From assembly GCF_900142845.1 (NCBI RefSeq), contig NZ_FSRU01000001.1:3720001-3784000 (forward strand): DNA of 64,000 bases, given 5' to 3'. Below the pieces are notes generated by a model, which saw only the letters and a list, made by a program, of their open reading frames with translations, was not told where the DNA came from and made no database searches. Shown one piece after another: positions 52,012 to 61,674 of the stretch. The translations under genes were made by a program, and so were the position numbers. The stretch comes from Paraburkholderia phenazinium. GTDB lineage: Bacteria > Pseudomonadota > Gammaproteobacteria > Burkholderiales > Burkholderiaceae. Each line of letters starts with the position of its first letter. Position 1 is the stretch's first letter.

Positions 52012-53142
52012 ATGAACACTTCGATTGCGATTATTGGTGCGGGACTGGGTGGGCTGACGCTTGCCCGAGTCCTCCACGTCCACGGCATTGCCGCGACGGT
52101 CTACGAAGCGGAAGCCTCGGCTAACGCGCGTACGCAGGGCGGCATGCTCGATATCCACGAATACAACGGGCAGCTCGCGCTCAAGGCAGCAGGGCTCTTC
52201 GATCCGTTTCTCGCGATCATTCACGCCGGCGGTCAGGCATCGCGAGTACTCGACAAGGACGGCAACGTCCTGCTTGATGAACCCGACGACGGCACCGGCG
52301 GCCGCCCCGAGGTACCGCGAGGCGAACTTCGGCGGATTCTGCTCGACTCACTTCCTGCCGACACGATCCGCTGGGGACACAAACTTGCCACAGCGTCTGC
52401 GCTCGGCGACGGCCGGCATAAGTTGACCTTTGCCGACGGCTCGACGGTGACGACAGACTTGCTCGTGGGGGCTGACGGCGCGTGGTCGAGAGTTCGTCCG
52501 CTTCTTTCCGAGGCGAAACCGGCGTACGTGGGCACAGCATTCATTGAAACGCACCTGTACGACAGCGACACCCGTCACAAGGCTAGCGCGCAAGCGGTTG
52601 GCGATGGCGCGCTGTTTGCGCTTGCGCCCGGAAAGGGCATCCTCGCGCACCGCGAGCCGAATGGCGTGCTGCACACGTACGTGGAGTTACACAAGCCCAA
52701 GGACTGGATCGACGGCATCGACTTCTCCGACCCGGTAGCGGCCAGGGCCCGCGTTGCCGAGGAGTTCGAGGGTTGGGCTCCGGCGCTAACAGCGCTCATC
52801 ACCGACGGCGAGACGGACCCTGTGCCGCGCCCTATTCATGCGCTTCCGGTTGGGCACACATGGGCTCGCGTACCCGGGGTGACACTGCTAGGCGATGCGG
52901 CGCACCTGATGATCCCCTCTGGTGAAGGGGCCAACCTTGCCATGTTCGACGGCGCTGAACTCGCGCAGGCCATCGCCGCGAATCCTGGCGACGTTGAAGC
53001 GGCGCTCGCTGCGTATGAAAAAGACCTCTTCCCTCGCAGCGCGTCTGAGGCTATAGCGGCGGAAGGCGTACTCGAAGCGTGTCTTGGTCCCAACGCGCCG
53101 CAGAGTCTGCTTGATTTCTTCGCGCATCACCAGCCCGTCTGA
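52012..53142 (+). CDS. TetX-like FAD-dependent monooxygenase
   Basis: 376 residues from the ATG at 52012, with AAGGAATCAGG upstream; the longer frame from 51949 overlaps the operators. FAD motif GAGLGGLTLA at residues 9-18; then ARTQGGMLDIHEYNGQLALKAAGL, which parallels the TetX family; the Arg of PRGELRRILLDSL; and LLGDAAHLMIPSGEGANLAMFDG (about residues 291-313). This family includes tetracycline-inactivating enzymes and other class A hydroxylases. TetR control adds interest, but resistance function is inference only. Confidence 0.87.
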   Translation: MNTSIAIIGAGLGGLTLARVLHVHGIAATVYEAEASANARTQGGMLDIHEYNGQLALKAAGLFDPFLAIIHAGGQASRVLDKDGNVLLDEPDDGTGGRPEVPRGELRRILLDSLPADTIRWGHKLATASALGDGRHKLTFADGSTVTTDLLVGADGAWSRVRPLLSEAKPAYVGTAFIETHLYDSDTRHKASAQAVGDGALFALAPGKGILAHREPNGVLHTYVELHKPKDWIDGIDFSDPVAARARVAEEFEGWAPALTALITDGETDPVPRPIHALPVGHTWARVPGVTLLGDAAHLMIPSGEGANLAMFDGAELAQAIAANPGDVEAALAAYEKDLFPRSASEAIAAEGVLEACLGPNAPQSLLDFFAHHQPV

Positions 53143-53151
53143 GCTGAATGA

Positions 53152-53583
53152 TCAATGGTAGATCGTGCTCGTAGACTGCAGCTTCGTCAGCACACCGTGC
53201 TCGAATCGAAACCAGCCTTGCGAGCCTTGCATGACGACTTCATCGCCTTGCCAGAACACGCGCCTGATCGTCATGCGCTTGTCCAGGCGCTGCACAAGCG
53301 CCGGACGGCGGCGAAAGTCGTACAGCACCGGGCCCGACTCGGTCTGCACGAGCATGCGCGTAACACTGTCGTTTGCGCTGCCGACGTCATCGAAATGCGT
53401 GAGCCCGTTCGCCTCGAAGCGATCGAACGTTTCCTTGTCGAGCATGGCAGTGAAATCGCGATCGGCACGCACGAATTGCAGCGTGCCCGAAGGCGTGGCG
53501 AGCGGGCCCGACGCGTTGCTTTGCGCATGAACGCAGGTGACGAAAGAGGCGGCCGCGAGCGCAGCGAGGAACAGGTGTTTCAT
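53152..53583 (-). CDS. Exported protein of unknown function
   Basis: 143 residues starting at 53583, with AAAAGGCAAC upstream. A Sec signal peptide is seen (LFLAALAAASFVTCVHAQ, cut after residue 20). The mature part has FTAMLDKETFDRFEANGLTHF, then VLYDFRRRPALVQRLDKRM and VVMQGSQGWFRFEHGVL, a beta-rich pattern. No known family. It lies convergent and 9 bp from the TetX-like gene, with no terminator visible. It is likely a small periplasmic protein. Confidence 0.62.
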   Translation of the reverse strand: MKHLFLAALAAASFVTCVHAQSNASGPLATPSGTLQFVRADRDFTAMLDKETFDRFEANGLTHFDDVGSANDSVTRMLVQTESGPVLYDFRRRPALVQRLDKRMTIRRVFWQGDEVVMQGSQGWFRFEHGVLTKLQSTSTIYH

Positions 53584-53938
53584 GTTGCCTTTTCAGACTT
53601 TCAGATTGAGCGGCACATACGGCGACGGGGGCCATTCACCGTCGCTGCGTGGGGCGATTGTCGCCAATTTTGATCGATACGTCGAATGGTTCAAAGCGCT
53701 CGTCGGGCGTCATGCCTACGCAGCACAGACCGGACCCAATGCGCGTTGAAGCGCCATGCGCGGCCAGGTCCGGTCACTACGGGTAAATGACAAATCTGTA
53801 ATCACCGGGCAAGGGCGCCGTCATCTACCCGATCCAACAATGACTACACGGTCTGACACAAGCGCCTGTGTCAGTGCGTATTTCGAGGCCTTGCACGCAG
53901 CGATCCACTTCCCCATTTTTTATAGCAGGTAGTCGAAC
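53584..53938. other. 355-bp interval upstream of the cytochrome c gene
   Basis: No credible gene; the short plus-strand frame at 53537-53749 overlaps the exported-protein gene and lacks a ribosome site. An AT-rich patch (TTTTTTATAGCAGG) directly precedes the cytochrome gene. Confidence 0.35.
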
Positions 53939-54499
53939 ATGAACTCGGTAGCCAGAGAAGCTTCATTCCTTTCCCGGCATCCCACGCTGAGCGCGTTCGT
54001 CGCGACGGCGGTCGTGGCCGGCGCGGCCGGCTTCGGATTCATGTACTCGGGCGTGTACGATGTCTCGGCCACGTCCGGACATAACCCGCTCGTCGCGTGG
54101 CTGCTGCACAAGACTTACCTGCAGTCGTTGCACCGCCACGCGGCCGATATCGAGGTGCCGCCCGATCTGATGACTACCGCCAACGTCGAGGCCGGCGCGC
54201 GTCTTTACGCGAGCACTTGTGCGGCGTGCCACGGCGCACCGGGACACGCGCTGAGTCCGATCGGTCAGGGCATCCTGCCGCTCGCGCCGGAACTGCTGGC
54301 GCCGACGCGCCGTAACAATCCCAAGATGATGTTCTGGGTCATCAAGAACGGCGTCAAAATGACCGCGATGCCCGCGTTCGGCAAGACGCAAGACGACCAG
54401 ACGATCTGGGACTTGACCGCATTCCTATATAAAGGGCGTGGCATTTCCGCTCAGGATTTCGAAAAGCAGAGCGCAGCCCAACCCAATGCCCAGCCATAG
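53939..54499 (+). CDS. Membrane-anchored c-type cytochrome
   Basis: A 186-residue protein with one N-terminal membrane helix (FVATAVVAGAAGFGFMYSG) that probably stays as an anchor, and a haem c site C94-A-A-C97-H98. Downstream, KMTAMPAFGKTQDDQTIWDLTAFLY provides the likely distal Met. It belongs to the class I cytochrome c family and should carry electrons in the periplasm. No oxidase or dehydrogenase is adjacent, so its partner is unknown. TAGCAGGTAG gives a weak ribosome site. Confidence 0.9.
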   Translation: MNSVAREASFLSRHPTLSAFVATAVVAGAAGFGFMYSGVYDVSATSGHNPLVAWLLHKTYLQSLHRHAADIEVPPDLMTTANVEAGARLYASTCAACHGAPGHALSPIGQGILPLAPELLAPTRRNNPKMMFWVIKNGVKMTAMPAFGKTQDDQTIWDLTAFLYKGRGISAQDFEKQSAAQPNAQP

Positions 54500-54579
54500 C
54501 AGCAGGCAAGCACCACGCACTGTCCCGCTCCGCTTTACCACGATCAAACCCCCATCGCGCCGCGCAACCGCCATCGAAC

Positions 54580-56985
54580 TCAAATCTGCCAGGTCAACCG
54601 CATGTAGTAGTAGCCGCCATTGATCCCATACGGTGACAAATGCGGATACATGTCGAAGTTAGGCTCCGCGTTCGGATTATTCTTGTTGGGGAATGTGTTG
54701 AACAGATTGTTGGCGCCGAGCGCCACCGTCACGTTCCGGTTGATCTTGTAGGCGATATCGAGGTCAGTGATAAAGGCCGGATTGACGTTGTCCGGATACA
54801 CCGTGCTGTAGTCCGTCGACCATTGAACCTGAGTGGATTTGCCGTAGTAGGTTTCACGCAGCGTTACCCGCCAGTTGCCTAGCGTGTAGACACCCGCTCC
54901 CGAGACCACGATGCGCGGTGTCGCGGTCGTCAGGTTCGAGGTCTGAATGGCGTCCAGCACTGAAACACCGGCCGCAGCGAGGCTTGCCGGCGTGTTGATA
55001 TGACGGATGGTGGTGCGGTTATAGTTGGCGTCGAGATTCCACTTCACGCTGCCGTAGCGGCCATAATCCGTCAGGTAGTTCAATGCCGCATCGATCCCCC
55101 GCGTACGCGTATCGGCGCCGTTGGTAAAGAACTGCGCATAGGTGTTTTCGACCGCATCGGCCGGCACCGTGGTGCCGTTTGCCGCAATCGCCTCTGCGGC
55201 AAGCGGCCCGTAGATACCGCCGCTATCCACGATACGGTTGTCCACGTCGATCTGATAGAAGTCCAGACTGTAGTCGAAATTGTGAGTCGGCTTGCCGGCA
55301 ATGCCGAGGCTAAATTGCCGGGATGTTTCGTCCTTGAGATTAGGAGCACCGAGAATCGCCGCACCCGGTGAGCCTAACGGAATCTGGATCGAGGCGCCGC
55401 CGGTCGTCACGTTGGTGGCCGAGTAGTGGTCCTGCACCAGGGTGGGAGCATGAGTGCCCGTCCCTGCCGACCCGCGCACACCAAACGCATCGGTGAAGTC
55501 GTAGCGCGTCGATACCGTGCCGTCAACGGATGCACCGAGGGCCTGGTAATCTTCGGCGCGCACGGCCAGATCGACCTGCCAGGGCGGCAAGATATGCGTC
55601 GAGACATCCGTGTAGGCGGCGACGCTCTGCCGGTTCGAGCTACTCGCATCGGTCGGCAGATAACCCGGGAATGCAACGGACCCGGTTTCATAGTACGAGC
55701 CGGGCTCGCCCGCGCCCAGGCTAAACGTTTCATAGCGATGTTCGAGGCCCACCGCGACGTTGACCGGCGCGCTCCACAGCGGCAGTTGAAACGACTTGCG
55801 CAAATCCAGGTTGGTAGTCAACTCCGAGGACGTATAGCTGCCGACGTAAAACGACGTTGGCGTATAACCGTTGTCGGTCAGCAGACTGTAGTTGGCGGTA
55901 TTCAGATTGCTCAAACTGATTTCGTCGCGACCATAGGTCGTGCTCAGATCCCAGTCCCAGTTCGAATCCGTCCTGCCTTTGACGCCGACGGTAAAGCTGA
56001 AGTCGGTTTCGTGGCTGCGCTCCACCGGAGAAAAGCCGTTCGGGTACAGGGCCGCCAACTCCGGCATGTTCTCGCTGATATAGGACGGCGAACGGTAGTC
56101 TTCGTAGGCACGCACGGTACGGTCGGCAACCGTCCCGAAGCTGTACAACGTCACGCCCGGGGTCAGCGAGCGCTCCAGGTTAAAACCGAATGTACCGATA
56201 TTGGTCTGCGGATCGCCTTGCACCCTGGCGGGTTCCGGTCCACCGCTGGGCCCGCTCTGATTGGAGTAGCCATGGTGCCGGAATCCCGCACTCAAGGTCA
56301 GGTAACCGTCATCGCCGAACGGCAGCCCCTGTTCGACATCGGCCTGACCAGTGGCGCCGCCCCCGCTGCCGTATGCGCCTCCCGTTACGGTGGCCGTGCT
56401 ACCTTGACTGGCACGCTTCAGAACAATGTTGATCACGCCCGCAATGGCGTCCGAGCCATACTGCGCCGCCGCGCTCCCCAACAGAACTTCAACGTGATCG
56501 ATCAGCGCGAGCGGTATCAAGTCCAGGTCAACCGCATTCGCCCCTTGGGATGGATCCTCGTCCGCATACAGCGTCGCCGAAAGATGGCGCCGCTTGCCAT
56601 TGACGAGCACCAGTGTTTCGCCCGGTCCCAAGCCGCGCAGCTGGAAGGTGCGAGACAGCGCGCCGGCGTCGTAGCCCACAGCGGGTGTCGTCAATGACGG
56701 CACCAAAGTTTTCAGTGCATCGAGCAGATTGCCCTGTCCCGTGGCCGCGAGATCCTTTGCGCTAATGACCTGAATGGGAGTGGTGCTGTTCTGCTGCGAG
56801 CGGTTGACCGCCCGGCTACCGGTGACCACCATCGAGTCCAGTGTCACGCCCGGCGCGCTGGCGGCTGCCGCGGGTTGCACACCGGATGTGGCTGCGCCCG
56901 GTGCGCTTTGGGCCCATACCGATGCGGCCGACACCGACCACATCAGTAATCCTAAATTAATACCGAAGTAGCTTTTCTGGTTCAT
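54580..56985 (-). CDS. TonB-dependent outer-membrane receptor
   Basis: An 801-residue beta-barrel receptor. A signal peptide (MNQKSYFGINLGLLMWSVSA) is followed by a low-complexity Ala/Ser region. The plug domain spans about residues 48-185, with TPIQVISAKDLAATGQGNLLDAL and LRGLGPGETLVLVNGKRRH. The barrel ends with the expected aromatic residue (MRLTWQI). The N-terminus around SMVVTGSR is the TonB box region. The target substrate is not deducible; the polar amino-acid ABC importer beginning at 57109 suggests a possible compound route, but iron or a B12-like compound cannot be excluded. Confidence 0.92.
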   Translation of the reverse strand: MNQKSYFGINLGLLMWSVSAASVWAQSAPGAATSGVQPAAAASAPGVTLDSMVVTGSRAVNRSQQNSTTPIQVISAKDLAATGQGNLLDALKTLVPSLTTPAVGYDAGALSRTFQLRGLGPGETLVLVNGKRRHLSATLYADEDPSQGANAVDLDLIPLALIDHVEVLLGSAAAQYGSDAIAGVINIVLKRASQGSTATVTGGAYGSGGGATGQADVEQGLPFGDDGYLTLSAGFRHHGYSNQSGPSGGPEPARVQGDPQTNIGTFGFNLERSLTPGVTLYSFGTVADRTVRAYEDYRSPSYISENMPELAALYPNGFSPVERSHETDFSFTVGVKGRTDSNWDWDLSTTYGRDEISLSNLNTANYSLLTDNGYTPTSFYVGSYTSSELTTNLDLRKSFQLPLWSAPVNVAVGLEHRYETFSLGAGEPGSYYETGSVAFPGYLPTDASSSNRQSVAAYTDVSTHILPPWQVDLAVRAEDYQALGASVDGTVSTRYDFTDAFGVRGSAGTGTHAPTLVQDHYSATNVTTGGASIQIPLGSPGAAILGAPNLKDETSRQFSLGIAGKPTHNFDYSLDFYQIDVDNRIVDSGGIYGPLAAEAIAANGTTVPADAVENTYAQFFTNGADTRTRGIDAALNYLTDYGRYGSVKWNLDANYNRTTIRHINTPASLAAAGVSVLDAIQTSNLTTATPRIVVSGAGVYTLGNWRVTLRETYYGKSTQVQWSTDYSTVYPDNVNPAFITDLDIAYKINRNVTVALGANNLFNTFPNKNNPNAEPNFDMYPHLSPYGINGGYYYMRLTWQI

Positions 56986-57108
56986 TTTTTTGGCTCACCT
57001 GTCAAGATACGTCTGAATACCACCGAGCGGATCTGTGTCCGCCTCGTCCGCCTTTACGATTGCCCGTTTCTCCTGATCGAGTCGCGCGTCGCGCGACTCA
57101 TGGCAGGC

Positions 57109-57861
57109 TCAATGCGCCAGCACCCTGCTTAAGAACTGCCGCGTACGCTCATTCGACGAGCGCTCGAAAAACACATCCGGCGCCGCCACTTCGATGATTT
57201 CTCCACCGTCCATGAACACCACCCGGTCCGCGACGCGGCGGGCAAAACCCATTTCGTGGGTCACACACACTCGCGTCAGGCCTTCTTCACCGAGTTCGGC
57301 CATCACATCGAGGACTTCATGGACCATTTCAGGATCCAGCGCCGAGGTAGGTTCGTCGAACAACATGATCTTCGGCCGCATGCATAGCGCCCGGGCAATC
57401 GCGACGCGTTGCTGCTGGCCGCCGGAGAGTTGCGCCGGGTATTTATCGGCGTGGTCCTGAAGATGCACACGGGCAAGGTAGTATCGCGCCGACTGTTCCG
57501 CCTCGTCCCGGGATATACGGCGAGCATGCATCGGCGCCAGAAGCAGATTTTGCAGTACGGTGAGATGCGGAAACAGATTGAACTGCTGGAACACCATGCC
57601 GACATGGCGTCGGACCGCTTCGGCGTTGCGGCATTCCAGATCCAGCGCGACGCCGGCAACGTCAATGGAGCCCGCCTGACGTTTCTCCAGGCCATTGATC
57701 GTGCGCAGCAGGGTCGATTTACCCGAGCCTGACGGCCCGCAGATCACCAGAGTCTCGCCGGCGCGGATATCGAGCGTGACGGTTTTCAAAACCTGCGTGC
57801 GGCCGTGCCATTTGCTGACACCGCGCAACGAGATCAGTGAGTCGGAAGGTCTATCTGACAT
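57109..57861 (-). CDS. Polar amino acid ABC transporter ATP-binding protein
   Basis: 250 residues from the ATG at 57861 ([20 protein letters not shown]); the longer frame upstream is rejected. Walker [11 protein letters not shown]-loop [11 protein letters not shown], signature [15 protein letters not shown], Walker [14 protein letters not shown] and H-loop [12 protein letters not shown] are complete. It is nearly the same type as the ATPase at the left end of the window. It lies divergent from its permease and binding protein (249-bp gap), an uncommon arrangement for this family. A strong ribosome site is not seen. Confidence 0.94.
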   Translation of the reverse strand: MSDRPSDSLISLRGVSKWHGRTQVLKTVTLDIRAGETLVICGPSGSGKSTLLRTINGLEKRQAGSIDVAGVALDLECRNAEAVRRHVGMVFQQFNLFPHLTVLQNLLLAPMHARRISRDEAEQSARYYLARVHLQDHADKYPAQLSGGQQQRVAIARALCMRPKIMLFDEPTSALDPEMVHEVLDVMAELGEEGLTRVCVTHEMGFARRVADRVVFMDGGEIIEVAAPDVFFERSSNERTRQFLSRVLAH

Positions 57862-58110
57862 GCTGTTTAAATGATATTGCCGTACCTGGCCCGCTACGCT
57901 CCGACATGACGCCAATTTCCTGTGCGCGTCGCGGTGGTACATGATTTTTATGATCGTGCATGCTAGCACCCGGACGCAATCGCCCTTATACCGTATCAAT
58001 ATATCCATAAGCATTTTTACTTTTTCGTTGCGCGTCACTAACCATTTACACTTTCGGGCGCAAGCGCATAGGCTTGCCGCTTTCCGAGCCACCTCACCGT
58101 TTGCGTTTCC

Positions 58111-58992
58111 ATGTTCAAGCTGAAGCTCAGGCATTTGCACGACATTGCCGCCGTACCCGACACACCAGGCGCGCCCCTCGTGGAATTCGACACGCTACGT
58201 GAAGAGTTGCGTAGCCGTGCCCGCTTCCAGATCCGTGCGCGGATCACATGGTTGATCCTGCTCGCCTTGCTGGTGCTGCTGCTGTCGCACCTCGGACTAC
58301 AGTTTTCACTGGTGCGCGACAAACTGCCGTTTCTGTTGGGCCTGCACCTCTCGCCCGACGACTTTATCCAGGGTGCGCCGCTGACGATCCTGATCACCCT
58401 GATCTCGATCTCATGCTGCTGCGTGATCGCAACGCTCGTCGCCGCCGGTCGCATGTCCGCGAATCCGGTTGCCTTCGCCCTCGCGACGTTCTATGGCTCG
58501 TTCTTTCGCGGTACGCCGTTGATGCTGCAAGTGCTGCTGATTTACCTGGCACTGCCGCAGGTCGGTGTCGTCATGGGACCGGTGACATCGGGTGTGATGG
58601 CGCTGTCGTTGAACTACGGCGCCTATCTGGCTGAAACCATTCGCGGTGGCGTGCTGTCGGTCCCGCCCGTACAGCGAGAAGCGGCATTGGCGCTGTGCCT
58701 GCCGCGGCACGTGATCGCACTGCGCGTGATCGCGCCGCAGGCGCTGCGCATCATCATCCCGCCGGCCGGCAGTTTGTTCGTCTCGATGCTGAAAGACTCT
58801 TCCCTCGTCTCCTTGATGGGCGTATGGGAACTGAATTTCGTTGCGCAATCCTACGGCCGCAGCACATACCACTATATGGAAATGTTGATCGCGGCGGCCG
58901 CGATCTATTGGGTGATGTCCATCGTCTGCGAGTTGCTGCAAGCACGCCTTGAACGCCGCTTCGGCAAAGGCTATGCACGTGCTCATATCTGA
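58111..58992 (+). CDS. Polar amino acid ABC transporter permease
   Basis: A 293-residue HisM/GlnP type permease with an extended N-terminus (about 55 residues, charged) before the first membrane segment [18 protein letters not shown]. The permease loop is at [24 protein letters not shown], and [20 protein letters not shown] matches the HEQRo family. There are about five to six helices. It is followed 45 bp later by the binding protein and faces its ATPase gene divergently. Confidence 0.92.
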   Translation: MFKLKLRHLHDIAAVPDTPGAPLVEFDTLREELRSRARFQIRARITWLILLALLVLLLSHLGLQFSLVRDKLPFLLGLHLSPDDFIQGAPLTILITLISISCCCVIATLVAAGRMSANPVAFALATFYGSFFRGTPLMLQVLLIYLALPQVGVVMGPVTSGVMALSLNYGAYLAETIRGGVLSVPPVQREAALALCLPRHVIALRVIAPQALRIIIPPAGSLFVSMLKDSSLVSLMGVWELNFVAQSYGRSTYHYMEMLIAAAAIYWVMSIVCELLQARLERRFGKGYARAHI

Positions 58993-59037
58993 TCGGTGGA
59001 CGTGCGGCGCGCGCCCGATCTCCTGTTAAGGAACCTC

Positions 59038-59862
59038 ATGAAGTTCAAATCGATCCCAGGTGCCCTGGTGATGGCCGCCGTCATGTTGAGCGCGCTGGCC
59101 GCGCATGCCGGCGAAACCCTGCAACGTGTCCAGCGCAGCGGCGTCATGCGTGACATTCTGGTGGACAGCTATCCCCCATTCGGTTTTGTCGACGCGTCCA
59201 ATCACTATGCGGGCTTCGACGTGGACGTAGCCAAAGCCATTGCACAACGCCTCGGCGTCAAGATCGAACTCGCCGCGCCCAGTTGGGAAGTGGTGGTGGG
59301 CGGACATTGGAACGGTCGCTGGGACCTCTGCGTCTGCTCGATGACACCGAACACGGAACGTGCGCGTGTGCTGGACTTTCCGGTGGCGTACTACGCCTCC
59401 CCGGCAGTGCTGGTGGTGAACAAGGCGGAGACCCGGATCCAGTCGGCCAAAGACCTGACCGGCAAGAAAGTCGGCGTGGGTCTGGGCTCAAGCTATGAAA
59501 ACTATCTGCAGAAAAATCTGGTGATCCCCAATACGCCTCCGATTGCCTTTCCCTTCGGCGCCGTGCAAGCAATACCGAGTGACGAGACGGTCGCCTTCGG
59601 CGACCTGGCGTTGGGTCCCGGCGTGCGTCTCGACGCCGTGATTTCCGATCTGGCGACCGCCAAGGCGCGTATTAACCAGACGGCGGCGTTCAAGATCGTC
59701 GCCCAACTGTACGCCGAGCCGAACTGGATTGCGACCGACAAAGGCGATCCCGAATGGAACGAGAAGATACGTACCACGCTGCAAAGCCTGCGTGCGGACG
59801 GCACGCTCGCGAAAATTTCGCAGAAGTGGCTGGGTGAGGACATCACAAAGAATCTGCCCTGA
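59038..59862 (+). CDS. Family 3 extracellular solute-binding protein
   Basis: 274 residues from the ATG at 59038 with TAAGGAACC upstream. A signal peptide of about 22 residues is cut after AHA. The mature part begins DSYPPFGFVDASNHYAGFDVDVAKAIAQ, the amino-acid binding pattern, and has GRWDLCVCSMTPNTERARVL (a ligand-binding region) and GKKVGVGLGSSYENYL. The Arg and Asp residues usual for alpha-carboxylate binding are present in the MTPNTERA stretch. The ABC system should import an amino acid or opine. Unlike the left-end system, the components are split between strands. Confidence 0.92.
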   Translation: MKFKSIPGALVMAAVMLSALAAHAGETLQRVQRSGVMRDILVDSYPPFGFVDASNHYAGFDVDVAKAIAQRLGVKIELAAPSWEVVVGGHWNGRWDLCVCSMTPNTERARVLDFPVAYYASPAVLVVNKAETRIQSAKDLTGKKVGVGLGSSYENYLQKNLVIPNTPPIAFPFGAVQAIPSDETVAFGDLALGPGVRLDAVISDLATAKARINQTAAFKIVAQLYAEPNWIATDKGDPEWNEKIRTTLQSLRADGTLAKISQKWLGEDITKNLP

Positions 59863-60015
59863 AGCGGCTACGGCGATAGTCGCGTCTTCGCGCGCTGCCT
59901 GCTTTATGGATTGCGGGTGGCCGCTATCTGCTGCCCAGGTATCCTTGCTGTTTTGATCTCTTTGCTGTGATCCTCGGGTGACGCACTCCGGGTGTCGCGC
60001 GCCCGCTCCGGACGA

Positions 60016-60612
60016 TCATTCCCGCTCGAGAACCACTTCCCAAGCTGCTTTTGGTTTGCGGTACTTATCAGTCACGGTATGCTCTAGCGCGACCGTGCGC
60101 CAGCCATCCGCAAAGAGTCGACGCACCGCGCTTTCGTCAAAGAAGCGCTTCGCCTGTCCGTCAACCAGAAAATAGTTCGGCTCGATTTCCTCGCCCCCGT
60201 CCGCACCAAAATTTCTATCCTCGGTGGAGTTCAATCGGCACAGCAATACGCCGCCTGGTCGAAGCGCCAATCGCACGCGTTCCACAATCGACACGGTTTC
60301 TTCCCAGGCAAAATAGTGAAGCGACAGACTCGCCAACACAACGCCCAGGTCCGTCGCTTCTTCGGGAAGCGGATCGCGAACGTCTCGCCGTTCGATGCTC
60401 GCCGAGGGTACTCTGATTTTGGTCGACGTTACCGCGCTCAACGACAGGTCAAAACCGATTACGCGTAGACCGGCCTTCGTCAAGGTTGCAGTATCGTCGC
60501 CGTAACCGCAGCCAATCTCAAGCACGGGCCGATCACCGGCCCGCGACTTGATCAGTGTTAGCCAACGGTCTAGCCAGGGATCTGGGAACATGGAGAACAT
60601 TACTCTGGACAT
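60016..60612 (-). CDS. Class I SAM-dependent methyltransferase
   Basis: A 198-residue methyltransferase with motif I in PVLEIGCGYGDDTATL, post-motif II in VIGFDLSLSAV, and a motif IV-like VVLASLSLHYFAWEETVSIV. ALRPGGVLLCRLNS is the post-motif segment. The fold resembles TehB/Mmp type enzymes. The start is uncertain (60612, 60600 and 60591 are all ATG in frame and none has a good ribosome site). No direct substrate is evident. It is separated from the next upstream gene by 63 bp. Confidence 0.82.
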   Translation of the reverse strand: MSRVMFSMFPDPWLDRWLTLIKSRAGDRPVLEIGCGYGDDTATLTKAGLRVIGFDLSLSAVTSTKIRVPSASIERRDVRDPLPEEATDLGVVLASLSLHYFAWEETVSIVERVRLALRPGGVLLCRLNSTEDRNFGADGGEEIEPNYFLVDGQAKRFFDESAVRRLFADGWRTVALEHTVTDKYRKPKAAWEVVLERE

Positions 60613-60675
60613 TGATTTATTTTACAAACGATTGTCACTGGTTGATCGCTCCCTGTCCACCGTCGTTACCCGCTG

Positions 60676-61089
60676 CTATTGTCCCGCGGCGGGCGACACC
60701 ACGCTCGGGGTCGCTAGTGTGTTATTGGTCTTGGGAGCGCTGTTGGTCGTGGAGCTATTGCTGCTCGGCAAACCCGAGTTCGGCGCCCCGTTAGCCATGC
60801 CGCTCTCCGAGTTGGGAGTGCCTGGCGTGCCGTAGCCGCTCGTTGTACCGTTCATCTGGCCGCTCATCTGGCCGTTCACCTGGTTTGCCGGGCTAGCCGT
60901 GCTGCCCAAGCTCCGCAACGTCACCGAGTCGGCATAGCCGACTTCGCTCGCAATTCTTTCGAGGTCGTAACCCATCGAGACGAGGTTCTGCACGTTTGGT
61001 CGTCGGGCAGTCGTTTGGCGCCGGACACCCTCAACGCGCAAGCCCTGTCGGTGCAGACTCAGTTGATAGAGGGTCTCGGTCTCAGGCAA
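60676..61089 (-). pseudogene. Chimeric remnant: AraC-type HTH end joined to NTLATP-type peptide tail
   Basis: The frame is open from a TGA upstream of 61089 with no ATG or ribosome site; the nominal start is TTG. The first part, with GLRVEGVRRQ and later DLERIASEVGYADSVTLRSL, matches the last HTH of AraC/GlxA-type regulators, cut before its final helix. It then continues in frame into SGYGTPGTPNSESGMANGA and NTLATPSVVSPAAGQ, which parallel the small exported protein at 47009. There is no signal peptide, so the peptide cannot be exported as written. This looks like a fusion of two gene remnants. Confidence 0.6.
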
Positions 61090-61110
61090 CTTGCCAAACC
61101 GTGAGTGACC

Positions 61111-61674
61111 TCACAGCGACGGCTTCCATTCCCGCCTGAGAAGCCCATACACCCAGGAATCCGAGACCTCGCCATCCACAATGCAATCTTCCCGCAACAT
61201 ACCTTCGCGGACAAACCTGAGCTTCTCGAGCACGCGGCTCGATGCCGCGTTGCGCGTGTCGGTCTCGGCCTGAACGCGGTTCAGATCGAGCGTATCGAAG
61301 CCCCACTGCAACAAGGCGCCTGCGGCTTCGGTGGCGAAGCCTTGACCCCATGCCGCGTCATCGAGGCAGTAGCCCATCGTCGCGCTGCGATAGTCCGGAT
61401 CCCATTTGATCAAACAGCACCAGCCGATGAACACACCATCGGCGGCACGTTCGATGGCCAGCCGCGCGCCGCTGCCTTCCTGCTCGATTTTTCTGCAAAC
61501 CACGACAAAGCGCTCTGCTTGCGCGCGCGTCTTCCAGGGCGGCGCATCCCAGTAGCGCAACACGCGCGCGCTGCTGTGCAGCGCGAAGATGGCGTCCGTA
61601 TCGGCTTCCGTGAAAGGACGCAATAGCAGGCGAGCGGTGTGCAACGTCGGAGTTGGCAAGGAAATATGCGGCAC
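61111..61674 (-). CDS. GNAT family N-acetyltransferase (RimJ-like)
   Basis: 187 residues from a GTG at 61674 lying directly after the RpiR stop (TAAGTG), with GGGGGAG upstream. The acetyl-CoA region is AAWGQGFATEAAGALLQWGF (about residues 108-127), with NAASSRVLEKLRFVREGML as the final GNAT elements. It resembles RimJ/RimL ribosomal-protein acetyltransferases. The gene is co-translated with the RpiR-type regulator; a functional link is uncertain. Confidence 0.9.
   Translation of the reverse strand: MPHISLPTPTLHTARLLLRPFTEADTDAIFALHSSARVLRYWDAPPWKTRAQAERFVVVCRKIEQEGSGARLAIERAADGVFIGWCCLIKWDPDYRSATMGYCLDDAAWGQGFATEAAGALLQWGFDTLDLNRVQAETDTRNAASSRVLEKLRFVREGMLREDCIVDGEVSDSWVYGLLRREWKPSL

Noticed and set aside
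55426..56697. 423-residue plus-strand frame over the TonB receptor
   Set aside because: Shadow of the receptor gene on the opposite strand with no domain.
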